Shown piece after piece: positions 25,568 to 33,749 of a stretch of 64,000 nucleotides of DNA (position 1 is the first letter of the stretch; the number at the start of each line of letters is the position of its first letter). The stretch spans positions 620,001 to 684,000 of the forward strand of contig NZ_JAERQN010000001.1 in assembly GCF_016805305.1 (NCBI RefSeq). The letters run 5' to 3'. The position numbers were made by a program, and so were the translations under genes. The stretch is from Falsiroseomonas ponticola (lineage in GTDB: Bacteria; Pseudomonadota; Alphaproteobacteria; Acetobacterales; Acetobacteraceae). The notes beneath the pieces are model-generated. The model was not told the origin of the DNA. It searched no databases and was given only the letters and a program-made list of their open reading frames with translations.

Positions 25568-26404
25568 TTGTCCACTTCCGTGATGCTGCTGGTCCTGCTG
25601 GGTGCCGCCCTGCATGCAAGCTGGAACGCGCTGGTGAAGTCGGGCGGCGACAAGCTGCTGGACACCGCGCTGGTGGTCCTCGGCTCCGGCGCGCTGGCCG
25701 CCCTCGCGCTGCCCTTCCTGCCGCTGCCGCAGCCGGAATCCTGGGCCTTCGTCCTCGCCTCCGGCGTCATCCACCTGCTGTATTTCTGGCTGGTCGCCGC
25801 CGCCTATGGCAGCGGGGAGATGAGCCTCGCCTACCCCTTGATGCGCGGCACCGCGCCGCTGCTGGTGGCGCTGCTCAGCGGTTCCGTGCTGGGTGAGGCG
25901 CTGGGCCTGGCCGGCTGGGCGGGCGTGGTGCTGATCTGCGGCGGCGTGCTCGCCATGGCCTGGAAGCGGGGTGCCACGCCCGACCGCGCGACCATCGGCT
26001 TCGCGCTGGCGAATGCGCTGGTCATCGCGGTCTATACGCTGGTGGATGGCTCCGGCGCGCGGGCATCGGGCCATGCGGTGTCCTACACCCTCTGGGTCTT
26101 CCTGCTGACGGCGCTGTTCTTCGTGGGGCTGGTCGCCTGGCAGCGGCCGGCGGCGCTGGCGGGGCATGTGCGGCGGCGCTGGCGCATCGGGCTCGGCGCG
26201 GGGATGGCGACGCTCGGCTCCTATGCGCTGGCGCTCTGGGCCATGACGCAGGCGCCGATTGCCAGCGTGGCGGCTCTGCGGGAATCCTCCATCCTGTTCG
26301 GCGTGGCGCTGGCGGCCCTGCTGCTGGGGGAAAGGCCGGGCCTCTCCCGCCTCGCCGGCGCCATCGCCATCACCGGCGGCGCCTTCTGCCTCCGTCTCGC
26401 CTGA
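25568..26404 (+). CDS. EamA/DMT-family transporter
   Basis: This 278-residue protein has ten hydrophobic segments arranged as two five-helix EamA repeats (LLGAALHASWNALVKSGGDK at the start; YPLMRGTAPLLVALLSG and ALRESSILFGVALAALLLGE close each half). DMT transporters usually export amino acids or other metabolites. The start is uncertain: TTG at 25568 has AAGGA at a good distance, while GTG 25580 and ATG 25583 are alternatives. It ends 12 bases before an opine-dehydrogenase-like gene, suggesting that it moves the substrate or product of that enzyme. Confidence 0.88.
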   Translation: MSTSVMLLVLLGAALHASWNALVKSGGDKLLDTALVVLGSGALAALALPFLPLPQPESWAFVLASGVIHLLYFWLVAAAYGSGEMSLAYPLMRGTAPLLVALLSGSVLGEALGLAGWAGVVLICGGVLAMAWKRGATPDRATIGFALANALVIAVYTLVDGSGARASGHAVSYTLWVFLLTALFFVGLVAWQRPAALAGHVRRRWRIGLGAGMATLGSYALALWAMTQAPIASVAALRESSILFGVALAALLLGERPGLSRLAGAIAITGGAFCLRLA

Positions 26405-26416
26405 GGATTTTCGTCA

Positions 26417-27481
26417 GTGCACCTCGCCGTCCTGGGTGCGGGGGCCATCGGGCCCGCCGCCGCCGTCCTTGCGATCTCCCGCGGGCACAGCGCGATCCTC
26501 TGGTCGCCCTCGGGCGCCGGGATCGCGGGGATCGAGGGCACGATCCGGGCGGAGGGCCTGATCGAGGGCGCCTTCCCCCTGCCCACCACCACCAGCCTGG
26601 CAGAGGCCTTCGAGGGCGCGGATGCCGCCTTCCTCGCCGTCCCCGCCTATGCCTTCGCCGATGTGCTCCCCCGCATCGCGGCCAGCCTGCCCGCCCGCCT
26701 GCCCCTGCTGATCGCCCCCGCCGCGAGCCTGGCGCCGCTGGCGCTGGACGCGATGCTGGCGGCCCGGGGCGCGGACCCGCACCGCGCGCCGATCGGCGCC
26801 ATGGCCACCACCCCCGGCGGCGCGCGGCGCCTGGGGCCGGACAGGGTGAAGGTCGCGATGCTGCGCAGCGCGGTGGAGGTGGCCGCCATCCCCGCCGCCG
26901 CCGGCCCCGCCATGGCGGCGCTGGCCCATGACCTCTTCGGCCATGCCTGCCCGCCATCCCCCGATGCGCTGCATGCCAGCCTGCTCAACCTGAACCCCAT
27001 CGCCCATGCCGTGATGGCGCTGACCAACGTCACCCGCATGGAGAGGGCCGAGGCCTGGTCCCAATACGCCATGATGACCCCGGCCGCCTGCCGGATGATG
27101 GAGGCGATGGGCGCGGAGCGGGATGCGCTCGCCGCCCGCTTCGGCCATCGCCTCGACAGCCTGGCGAGTTTTCTCCAACGCGCCAATGGCGTGCCCCCTG
27201 CGCCACTCGCGGAAACCGCCGCCGCCATCGCGGCAAGGCGCCCGGACGTGCTGGGCCCGAAGACCATGGCGACCCGCTACGTGACGGAGGACGTGCCCTT
27301 CGGCCTCTCCTTCTACCTGGCGCTCGCCGGCGACACGCCCATGCCCGTCACATCCGCCGTGGTCACGGCGCTGGAGGCGCTGTGGGGCCGGGACCTGCGC
27401 GCCAACCCGGTCCTGGACGCCATCGACCTCGCCGACCTGCCCCGCGGCCTGCAATCGGGGATAGGCCGCGCCCCCTCATGA
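26417..27481 (+). CDS. NAD(P)-dependent opine-dehydrogenase-like protein, paralog 1
   Basis: This 354-residue protein belongs to the NAD/NADP octopine/nopaline dehydrogenase family. A Rossmann motif LAVLGAGAIGPAAAVLAISRGH opens the protein (written here in part: GAGAIGPAAA at residues 7-16); a helical C-terminal domain contains the catalytic-histidine region, with LLNLNPIAHAVMALTNVTRM near 192-211. Opine dehydrogenases reductively couple an amino acid with a 2-oxo acid, or run in reverse in catabolism. The start is GTG at 26417-26419. It is linked to the DMT transporter gene (12-base gap) and resembles the gene at 48124-49173 throughout. Confidence 0.83.
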   Translation: MHLAVLGAGAIGPAAAVLAISRGHSAILWSPSGAGIAGIEGTIRAEGLIEGAFPLPTTTSLAEAFEGADAAFLAVPAYAFADVLPRIAASLPARLPLLIAPAASLAPLALDAMLAARGADPHRAPIGAMATTPGGARRLGPDRVKVAMLRSAVEVAAIPAAAGPAMAALAHDLFGHACPPSPDALHASLLNLNPIAHAVMALTNVTRMERAEAWSQYAMMTPAACRMMEAMGAERDALAARFGHRLDSLASFLQRANGVPPAPLAETAAAIAARRPDVLGPKTMATRYVTEDVPFGLSFYLALAGDTPMPVTSAVVTALEALWGRDLRANPVLDAIDLADLPRGLQSGIGRAPS

Positions 27482-27559
27482 TCTTGCGCGGAACCCGCGC
27501 GCGGCTATGGTCCGCGCCGGTCTTCCCGGGCCGCCGCGCCCCATTCGCAAGGATCGTCC

Positions 27560-28243
27560 ATGGCCGACTACGTCGTTCCCCCGCCCGCCCAGGCGGCGCT
27601 GCCCGTCAAGGGCGGCGGCCTGTTCCCGGTGCGCCGCATCTTCTGCGTCGGCCGCAACTACGCCGAGCACGCGATCGAGATGGGTTCCGACCCGACGCGC
27701 GAGCCCCCCTTCTACTTCACCAAGCCCGCCGACGCCGTCGTCATCAACGACGCCGACATGCCCTACCCCTCCGTCACCAAGTCCCTGCACCATGAGATGG
27801 AGCTGGTCGTCGCCATCGGCACGGGCGGCGTGGACATCAAGATCGAGGACGCGCTGAAGCATGTCTGGGGCTACTGCTCCGGCCTCGACATGACCCGCCG
27901 CGACATTCAGAACGAGGCGAAGAAGACCGGCCGTCCCTGGGACATGGGCAAGGGCTTCGATCAGTCCGCGCCGATGGGCCTGCTGGTCCCCGCCGCCGGC
28001 ATCGATCCCTCCAAGGGCAAGATCGAGCTGAAGGTGAACGGCAAGGTCACGCAGACCTCCGACCTCTCCAAGCTCATCTGGTCCGTGCCGGAAGTGATCG
28101 CGAACCTCTCCGGCCTGGTGCGGCTGGAGCCGGGCGACCTGATCATGACGGGCACGCCGGAAGGCGTGGCCGCCGTGGTCCGCGGCGATGTCCTCGAGGG
28201 CTTCGTCGAGGGCGTCGGCACCGTGAAGACCAAGATCGTCTGA
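27560..28243 (+). CDS. Fumarylacetoacetate hydrolase family protein
   Basis: This 227-residue enzyme has the FAH C-terminal catalytic fold: [31 protein letters not shown], the metal site [12 protein letters not shown] with the conserved His and two Glu, [12 protein letters not shown], and the final [15 protein letters not shown]. The close match to fumarylpyruvate hydrolase-like FAH members suggests cleavage of a 2,4-dioxo acid from aromatic breakdown; oxaloacetate decarboxylase/acylpyruvase activity is the alternative. No aromatic catabolic genes lie nearby. It has its own start 79 bases after the previous stop and is followed by xth after six bases. Confidence 0.92.
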   Translation: MADYVVPPPAQAALPVKGGGLFPVRRIFCVGRNYAEHAIEMGSDPTREPPFYFTKPADAVVINDADMPYPSVTKSLHHEMELVVAIGTGGVDIKIEDALKHVWGYCSGLDMTRRDIQNEAKKTGRPWDMGKGFDQSAPMGLLVPAAGIDPSKGKIELKVNGKVTQTSDLSKLIWSVPEVIANLSGLVRLEPGDLIMTGTPEGVAAVVRGDVLEGFVEGVGTVKTKIV

Positions 28244-28249
28244 GGTCGC

Positions 28250-29149
28250 ATGGCGGGGCGGAAGAAGGGGGCTGAGGCCCCCGCGATCATCCCGGCGGCG
28301 ACAGCCGCGCCCGCGCTGGTAAGCCCGGCGCGGCCGCTGCGCATCGTCACCTGGAACATCAACTCCGTCCGCCTCCGCCTGCCCCTGCTGGCGGATCTCG
28401 TCGCGGCGCTCGATCCCGACGTGCTCTGCCTGCAGGAGACGAAGTGCCCCGACGAGCACTTCCCGCATGAGGGCGCCGCCGCGCTGGGTTTCACGCATCG
28501 CGCCATCCGCGGCATGAAGGGCTACAACGGCGTCGCCATCCTCTCGAAGCTGCCCTTCGCGACGCGCGACGGCGCCGATCCCGACTGGTGCGGCAAGGGC
28601 GATTGCCGCCATCTGGCGGTCGAGGTCGATGCCCCCGGCGGCGCGGTCGAGCTGCATGATTTCTACATCCCGGCCGGCGGCGACATCCCCGACCGCGCGA
28701 CGAACGTGAAGTTCGCGCACAAGCTGGATTTCGTGGCGGAAGCCACCGCCTGGTCCGCGAAGCGTAAGGCCGAGGGCGGCTTCCGGCGCGCGGTGCTGGT
28801 TGGCGACCTCAACATCGCCCCCCTCGAACACGATGTCTGGTCGCACAAGCAGCTGCTTGACGTGGTGTCCCACACGCCGGTGGAGACGCAGGCGCTGACG
28901 GCGATGATGGCGGCCGGGGAGTGGCATGACGCGCTCCGCCACTTCGTGCCCGCGGACCAGAAGCTCTACACATGGTGGTCCTACCGCGCCGCGGATTGGC
29001 GCGCCTCCGACCGCGGCCGGCGGCTGGATCATGTCTGGGTCTCGCCCGACCTCGCGGGCGGCCTTCGCAGCCACCGCGTCCTGAAGGATGCGCGGGACTG
29101 GCCCAAGGCCAGTGACCACGTGCCCGTGCTGGTCGAGGTCGCGACCTGA
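28250..29149 (+). CDS. xth: Exodeoxyribonuclease III / AP endonuclease
   Basis: This 299-residue exonuclease III-type enzyme cuts at abasic sites in base-excision repair. The EEP fold motifs are complete: IVTWNINSVRLRLPLL, CLQETKCPDEHFP, AVLVGDLNIAPLEHDVW, and the C-terminal LDHVWVS and ASDHVPVLVE with the catalytic Asp-His. About 30 Ala/Pro-rich N-terminal residues precede the fold and are unusual; the real start could lie downstream, but no later ATG fits. It is six bases behind the FAH gene and probably co-transcribed. Confidence 0.93.
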   Translation: MAGRKKGAEAPAIIPAATAAPALVSPARPLRIVTWNINSVRLRLPLLADLVAALDPDVLCLQETKCPDEHFPHEGAAALGFTHRAIRGMKGYNGVAILSKLPFATRDGADPDWCGKGDCRHLAVEVDAPGGAVELHDFYIPAGGDIPDRATNVKFAHKLDFVAEATAWSAKRKAEGGFRRAVLVGDLNIAPLEHDVWSHKQLLDVVSHTPVETQALTAMMAAGEWHDALRHFVPADQKLYTWWSYRAADWRASDRGRRLDHVWVSPDLAGGLRSHRVLKDARDWPKASDHVPVLVEVAT

Positions 29150-29208
29150 TCCGCCGCCTCCTCCACCGCCTCGGGCCGCTGCTCGGCGCCGTCCTGCTGC
29201 TGCAGACG

Positions 29209-29535
29209 GTGCTCGCGCCCTCGCTGTGCCTGGCGCGCGGCGCCGGCCATGCGGCGCTGGTGATGGAGATCTGCGGGCCGGATGGCCTGAAGCGCGTCGC
29301 CATCGGCGCCGATGGCCAGCTCGCGCCGCTGCCGGACCATGAACAGGCGGAACACGCGCCGGGCTTCTGCCCCGCCTGCCACGCTTTGCCCGCCATGGCG
29401 GCGCTCGACCCGCCGCTGCTGCCCGCGCCGCATTGGGTGCGGGTCGCGCAGGCCGACCCCATCCCCGAACCCGCCGCGCCGCGCCCGCCCATCCGCGGGC
29501 CGCCGCTCGGCGCCCAGGCGCCACCCCTCTCCTGA
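29209..29535 (+). CDS. DUF2946-like protein before a TonB receptor
   Basis: This short protein carries the DUF2946-type CxxC region GFCPACHALPAM near residues 52-63 and a proline-rich C-terminal tail. The GTG at 29209 is the first usual start, yet the frame is open upstream from 29116 and reads as a signal peptide (LIRRLLHRLGPLLGAVLLLQ beginning with CTG at 29146, inside the xth stop). The true start may therefore be non-standard, or a sequencing error may hide it. DUF2946 genes often neighbour TonB-dependent metal receptors, as here, which suggests a periplasmic metal-related role. Confidence 0.65.
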   Translation: MLAPSLCLARGAGHAALVMEICGPDGLKRVAIGADGQLAPLPDHEQAEHAPGFCPACHALPAMAALDPPLLPAPHWVRVAQADPIPEPAAPRPPIRGPPLGAQAPPLS

Positions 29536-29591
29536 CGGGCCGCGCGGCCCCGCGCCGCGCTTTCGCACACCCCATCAGGACAGGAATCATC

Positions 29592-31691
29592 ATGCGTATC
29601 CTCACGCGCTGCCGGCTGCTGGCCGGCACGGCGCTGCTCGCGCCCACGCTCGCCTTCGCCCAGCAGGCAACCCCGGACGCCACGCCGGGCATCGCCATCA
29701 CCGTCACCGCGCCGCCCATCCCGGCGGCCGCCGCGACACCCTCCAACGAACAGGCGCAGGAGGATGCCCGCCGCATCCCCGGCAACGTGTCCATCGTCCC
29801 GGCCGAGGCCTTCCTCGACCGCCCGGGCGCGACGACGCTGCGGCAGATGCTGGACCTCACGCCCGGCGTCTTCGCCCAGCCCAAATGGGGCGAGGATTCG
29901 CGCCTCTCGATCCGCGGCTCGGGCCTCGCGCGCAACTTCCACCTGCGCGGCGTGCGCCTGACGCTGGACGGCATGCCGCTGAACCAGGCCGATGGCAGCG
30001 GCGATTTCCAGGAACTGGATGCGCAGGTGCTGCAGCGGCTGGAGGTGTTCCGCGGCGGCAATGCCTTCGCGCTCGGCGCCAATACGCTGGGCGGGGCGCT
30101 CAACGCCGTCTCCCAGACCGCGCGCAGCAACCCCGGCGGCACGGTCAGGCTGGAGGCGGGCAGCGACGGCTTCGCGCGCGGCCTGCTGAGCTACGGCGCC
30201 GTGGCCGGCCAGGCCGATGCCTTCATCGCCTATTCGACCCTCAGCCAGGAAGGTTATCGCGACCACAGCGCCGGCCGCAGCCAGCGCGTCAACGGCAATG
30301 TCGGCTATCGCTGGTCGGACAACGCGGAGACACGCTTCTACGTCACCTACAACAACATCTGGCAGCAGATCCCCGGCGCCGTGACGCGCGACCAGGCGCT
30401 GCGGTCCCCCCGCAGCGCCGCCACCGCGAACCTGACCGGCGACTACATGCGCAACATCGAGAGCCTTCGCCTCGGCAGCCGCACGGCGGTCCGCCCGATG
30501 GAGGGCGTGCTGCTGGAAGCCGGCATCAGCCTGGTGCGGCGTGAACTGGACCACCCGATCTTCCAGTACATCGACCAGCGCAACGACGATGTCGGCGCCT
30601 ATGCCCGCGCCACGCTGGATGGCGTGATCGGCGGCATGGAGCATCGGCTGGTGGTCGGCGCCAATGCCGCTATCGGCGTCACCGACAGCAACCGCTACGT
30701 GAACATCGGCGGCAGGCCCGGCGCGCGCACCGCCTCCTCGCTCGACCGCGCCCGCACCAACGACCTCTACGCCGAAAGCACGCTGCGGGTGCGCCCCGAT
30801 GTCGCGATCATCACCGGCCTGCAGGCCGGGGAGGCCTACCGCTCATCCCGCGACCGCTTCCTGACGGAAGCCGTCACCGCCGCGGACCCCTTCCGCGACG
30901 ACAGCGGCAGCGGACGCTGGCAATGGGTGAATCCCCGCTTCGGCGCGATCTGGGACGTGACGGAGCAGGCGCAGCTCTTCGCCAACCTGACCTGGAGCAC
31001 GGAGCCGCCGACGCTCTCGGACCTGACGCCGCTCGTGGCCGTGGGCGGCTTCTCCCGCCTCGACGCGCAGCGCGCCGTCACGGCGGAATTCGGCGCGCGC
31101 GGGCGGCAGGGCGACCTCGGCTACGAGGTCACGCTCTACCGCTCCTGGATCCGGGACGAGATCCAGCTGCTGGCGGGGCCGACGGCCGGCTCCTCGCTGG
31201 CGCAGAACGTCGATCGCACCATCCACCAGGGGATCGAGGCCGGGGCCGACTGGCTGGCGGCGCGGGACTGGCTGGCGGCGGGCGACACGCTGCGCCTGCG
31301 CGGCGCCTATACCTTCAGCGATTTCCGCTTCGACGGCGACCGCAGCTATGGCGACAACGAATTGCCCGGCGCGCCGCGCCACCTGCTGCGGGCCGAGTTG
31401 CGTTATGCCCACCCCGCTGGGGGCTGGGTGGCGCCGAACCTGGACTGGGTGCCGCAGGCCTTCTACGCGGACAATGCGAATACGCTGAAGACCAGCAGCT
31501 ACGCCCTGTTCGGCCTGCGCGGCGGCTGGGACTTCGGCAACGGCGTGACGGCCTTCGCGGAGGCGCGGAACCTCGGCGACACCCGCTACATCGCCAGCAC
31601 CAGCGTCGCGACGGTGGCGGCCGCGAACAGCGCGCTGTTCGAACCGGGCTTCGGCCGCAGCGTCTTCGCGGGCGTGCAGTTCCGCTTCTGA
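29592..31691 (+). CDS. TonB-dependent outer-membrane receptor
   Basis: This 699-residue receptor has a signal peptide (MRILTRCRLLAGTALLAPTLAFAQ), a TonB-box-like GIAITVTAPP, a plug domain (residues about 60-190: RQMLDLTPGVFAQPKWGED, RLSIRGSGLARNFHLRG, LEVFRGGNAFALGANTLGG) and a beta barrel ending in the outer-membrane C-terminus VFAGVQFRF. The plug resembles the FecA/YncD group for ferric citrate or other metal chelates. The ATG at 29592 has CAGGA upstream. The only neighbour suggesting a substrate is the DUF2946 protein. No fecI/fecR regulators or ABC importer lie nearby. Confidence 0.93.
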   Translation: MRILTRCRLLAGTALLAPTLAFAQQATPDATPGIAITVTAPPIPAAAATPSNEQAQEDARRIPGNVSIVPAEAFLDRPGATTLRQMLDLTPGVFAQPKWGEDSRLSIRGSGLARNFHLRGVRLTLDGMPLNQADGSGDFQELDAQVLQRLEVFRGGNAFALGANTLGGALNAVSQTARSNPGGTVRLEAGSDGFARGLLSYGAVAGQADAFIAYSTLSQEGYRDHSAGRSQRVNGNVGYRWSDNAETRFYVTYNNIWQQIPGAVTRDQALRSPRSAATANLTGDYMRNIESLRLGSRTAVRPMEGVLLEAGISLVRRELDHPIFQYIDQRNDDVGAYARATLDGVIGGMEHRLVVGANAAIGVTDSNRYVNIGGRPGARTASSLDRARTNDLYAESTLRVRPDVAIITGLQAGEAYRSSRDRFLTEAVTAADPFRDDSGSGRWQWVNPRFGAIWDVTEQAQLFANLTWSTEPPTLSDLTPLVAVGGFSRLDAQRAVTAEFGARGRQGDLGYEVTLYRSWIRDEIQLLAGPTAGSSLAQNVDRTIHQGIEAGADWLAARDWLAAGDTLRLRGAYTFSDFRFDGDRSYGDNELPGAPRHLLRAELRYAHPAGGWVAPNLDWVPQAFYADNANTLKTSSYALFGLRGGWDFGNGVTAFAEARNLGDTRYIASTSVATVAAANSALFEPGFGRSVFAGVQFRF

Positions 31692-31734
31692 CGGGAAGGG
31701 GCCGCCGGATCGCGCCGGCGGCCCCCATCCCTGC

Positions 31735-32187
31735 TCAGCGGCGGTTGCCGCCGCCGCTGTTCTGCCCGCCCTTGCGGCCGGCTTCGGAGGCCTTCTCGCG
31801 ATCCTGCGCGAAGTTGCCCGAATTGCCCTGGGACCCGCCGCCGCCCTGGCTGTGCTGGCCGCCGGTGCGCCCGGCCTCGCTGGCCTTCTCCCGGTCATTG
31901 GCGAAATTGCCGGGGTTGTTTTCCTTCCCCTGGCTCTGCCCGCCCATGCGGCCGGCCTCGCTGGCCTTCTCCCGGTCATTGGCGAAGTTGCCCGGGTTGT
32001 TTTCCTTCCCCTGGTGCGTGCCGCCGACATGGCCGGCGCGCGCCGCCTTTTCCGGGTCGTTCGCGAAATTGCCCGGGTTGTTCTCCCGCCCCTGGTGCTG
32101 GCCGCCGGTGCGGCCGGCCTCGGCGGCCTTCTCGCGGTCATTCGCGAAATTGCCCGGGTTGGAGTTGCCCTGGTTGTTGCTGGCCAT
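31735..32187 (-). CDS. KGG/stress-induced acidophilic repeat protein
   Basis: This 150-residue, highly polar protein consists almost wholly of five copies of a KGG-type motif, NPGNFANDREKASEAGR plus xGGQ, repeated every 27 residues, with HQGKEN-like spacers. The last copy ends in the canonical GRKGGQ. Family members (con-10/GsiB-like) are disordered, water-binding proteins induced by desiccation, salt or the general stress response. The ATG at 32185-32187 has GGGAGAA upstream; a 45-codon upstream extension is not credible. It converges on the TonB receptor gene with a 43-base gap. Confidence 0.9.
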   Translation of the reverse strand: MASNNQGNSNPGNFANDREKAAEAGRTGGQHQGRENNPGNFANDPEKAARAGHVGGTHQGKENNPGNFANDREKASEAGRMGGQSQGKENNPGNFANDREKASEAGRTGGQHSQGGGGSQGNSGNFAQDREKASEAGRKGGQNSGGGNRR

Positions 32188-32534
32188 GGTGTCGTTCTCC
32201 CACTCTCTCTCGGTTGGGGCCCTTGTCCGGCCCATCCTCCGCCGTTCCAGAAGAACCGCGGCAGGGACGGCGGAAGAACGCCACCGGCCCGCGCCGGGAT
32301 GCCCGTCTTGCGCGGATTTCACGCGATGCGTTCGCGCAGCGGTGCTGAACCGTGCCGGTCAGGCGCCCCGGCCCGCGTGATCACGGCTTAGGAATCCTGG
32401 CCGGAACCGCAGCGCAGCATCCCGCGTTCTCGGCACATCCAGGACGTCCGGATGGTCCAGGGCAGCGGCGGTCCCGCCGCGCGGCAGGAAGCCGTGTGCC
32501 CGTCCATCCGCCCGCCTCACCGAAGGAGACCAGG
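32188..32534. other. Intergenic region, 347 bases
   Basis: This divergent gap between the KGG gene and the glycan cluster has no credible ORF. It holds a candidate EcfG-type promoter on the plus strand at 32403-32428, and a short inverted repeat CCGCCGTTCC / GGACGGCGG-like sequence near 32233-32270 ahead of the KGG gene. No clear promoter for the KGG gene was found by eye. Confidence 0.6.
32403..32428 (+). promoter_or_regulatory. Candidate EcfG-type (general stress) promoter
   Basis: GGAAC (32403-32407) and CGTT (32425-32428) are separated by exactly 17 bases, matching the -35/-10 consensus of alphaproteobacterial EcfG sigma factors. It would start transcription about 95-100 bases ahead of the glycosyltransferase ATG. 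A nine-base match with flexible spacing is expected roughly once in 64 kb by chance, so position is the main support. Confidence 0.45.
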
Positions 32535-33749
32535 ATGAACGAGGCCCCGCCTTGTGCCCCCATGCCGTGTGCGGCGGATGCGCGCCCCGTGCTGCTCTGC
32601 CTTTCGCATCTCCGCTGGGACTTCGTCTTCCAGCGCCCGCAGCACCTGATGACGCGCGCGGCGGCGGCGCATGAGGTGATCTTCCTGGAGGAGCCGCTCC
32701 ACCAGGACGTCCCCGCCCCGCGCCTCGACCTCTCCGCCCGTCCCGGCGGCGTCACCGTCGCGCAGCCCATCCTGCCGCATGGCACCGCGCCCGATGCCGC
32801 CGTCGCCGCGCAGCGCGCGCTGCTCGATGGGCTGCTCGCGCCCCGCGCCGGGCGCCGCCTCATCGCGTGGTTCTACACGCCGATGGCGCTGGCCTTCGCC
32901 GGCCACCTGCATCCTGACGTCACCGTCTATGACTGCATGGACGAACTCTCCGCCTTCCGCGGCGCGCCGCCCGCGATGCTGGAGATGGAACGCCGCCTGA
33001 TCGCGCGTGCGGACCTCGTCTTCACCGGCGGGCGCAGCCTCTATGAGGCGAAGCGAGGCCGGCATGCCCGCGTCCACTGCTTCCCCTCCTCCATCGATAC
33101 CGCGCATTTCGGCCAGGCGCGGCTCGGCCCGGCGGAGCCCGAGGCGATGCGCGGCCTGGCGCATCCGCGCCTCGGCTTCTTCGGCGTCATCGACGAACGG
33201 ATGGATATCGACCTCGTCGCCAAGCTGGCCGCGCTGCGCCCGGCCTGGTCCTTCGTGATGATCGGCCCGGTCGTGAAGATCGATGAAGCCGCGCTGCCGC
33301 GCGCCGCCAACATCCACTGGCTCGGCGGCCGCGACTATGCGGACCTGCCCGCGCATCTCGCGCATTGGGATGTCGGCTTCATGCCCTTCGCGCTGAACGA
33401 AAGCACGCGCTTCATCAGCCCGACCAAGACGCCGGAATTCCTCGCCGCCGGCCTGCCCGTCGTCTCCACCCCCGTCGTGGACGTGGTGCGGGACTATGGC
33501 GATGCCGGCCTGGTGGAGATCGCCGACGACGCCGCGGCCATGGCCGCGCGGGTGGAGATGATGCTGGCGCGCGACCGCGCGCCCTGGCTCGCCCGCGTCG
33601 ATGCGACGATCGCCCGCAATTCCTGGGACATCACCTGGGGCCGCATGGCGGGGCTGATCAGCGATGTCACCGCGCCGCAGGCGGCGCCGCGGGCGGGTGC
33701 GGGCCGTGCCTTCCAGACCATCCGAGCAGCGGGGGCGGCCCATGTTTGA
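32535..33749 (+). CDS. Glycosyltransferase (GT4-like)
   Basis: This 404-residue cytosolic glycosyltransferase has a GT-B fold. The N-terminal half starts LLCLSHLRWDFVFQRPQHLM, a common opening in this subfamily; YDCMDELSAFRGAPPAMLEM and ADLVFTGGRSLYEAKRGRH follow. The C-terminal half carries HWLGGRDYADLPAHLAHWDV, FISPTKTPEFLAAGLPVVST (donor-binding Glu region) and VEIADDAAAM. The start at 32535 has an AAGGAG ribosome site. Its last codons overlap the UDP-galactopyranose mutase ATG, so it probably transfers galactofuranose or a sugar of the same glycan. No membrane segment is visible. Confidence 0.88.
   Translation: MNEAPPCAPMPCAADARPVLLCLSHLRWDFVFQRPQHLMTRAAAAHEVIFLEEPLHQDVPAPRLDLSARPGGVTVAQPILPHGTAPDAAVAAQRALLDGLLAPRAGRRLIAWFYTPMALAFAGHLHPDVTVYDCMDELSAFRGAPPAMLEMERRLIARADLVFTGGRSLYEAKRGRHARVHCFPSSIDTAHFGQARLGPAEPEAMRGLAHPRLGFFGVIDERMDIDLVAKLAALRPAWSFVMIGPVVKIDEAALPRAANIHWLGGRDYADLPAHLAHWDVGFMPFALNESTRFISPTKTPEFLAAGLPVVSTPVVDVVRDYGDAGLVEIADDAAAMAARVEMMLARDRAPWLARVDATIARNSWDITWGRMAGLISDVTAPQAAPRAGAGRAFQTIRAAGAAHV

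Noticed and set aside
27476-30142. An 888-codon open frame on the minus strand
   Set aside because: It lies antisense to the FAH, xth and TonB-receptor genes, has biased Arg/Ala/Gly/His composition and no domain; it is a by-product of high GC content.
31735-32187. KGG gene region as a minisatellite or CRISPR
   Set aside because: The 81-bp periodicity is explained by five in-frame protein motifs.
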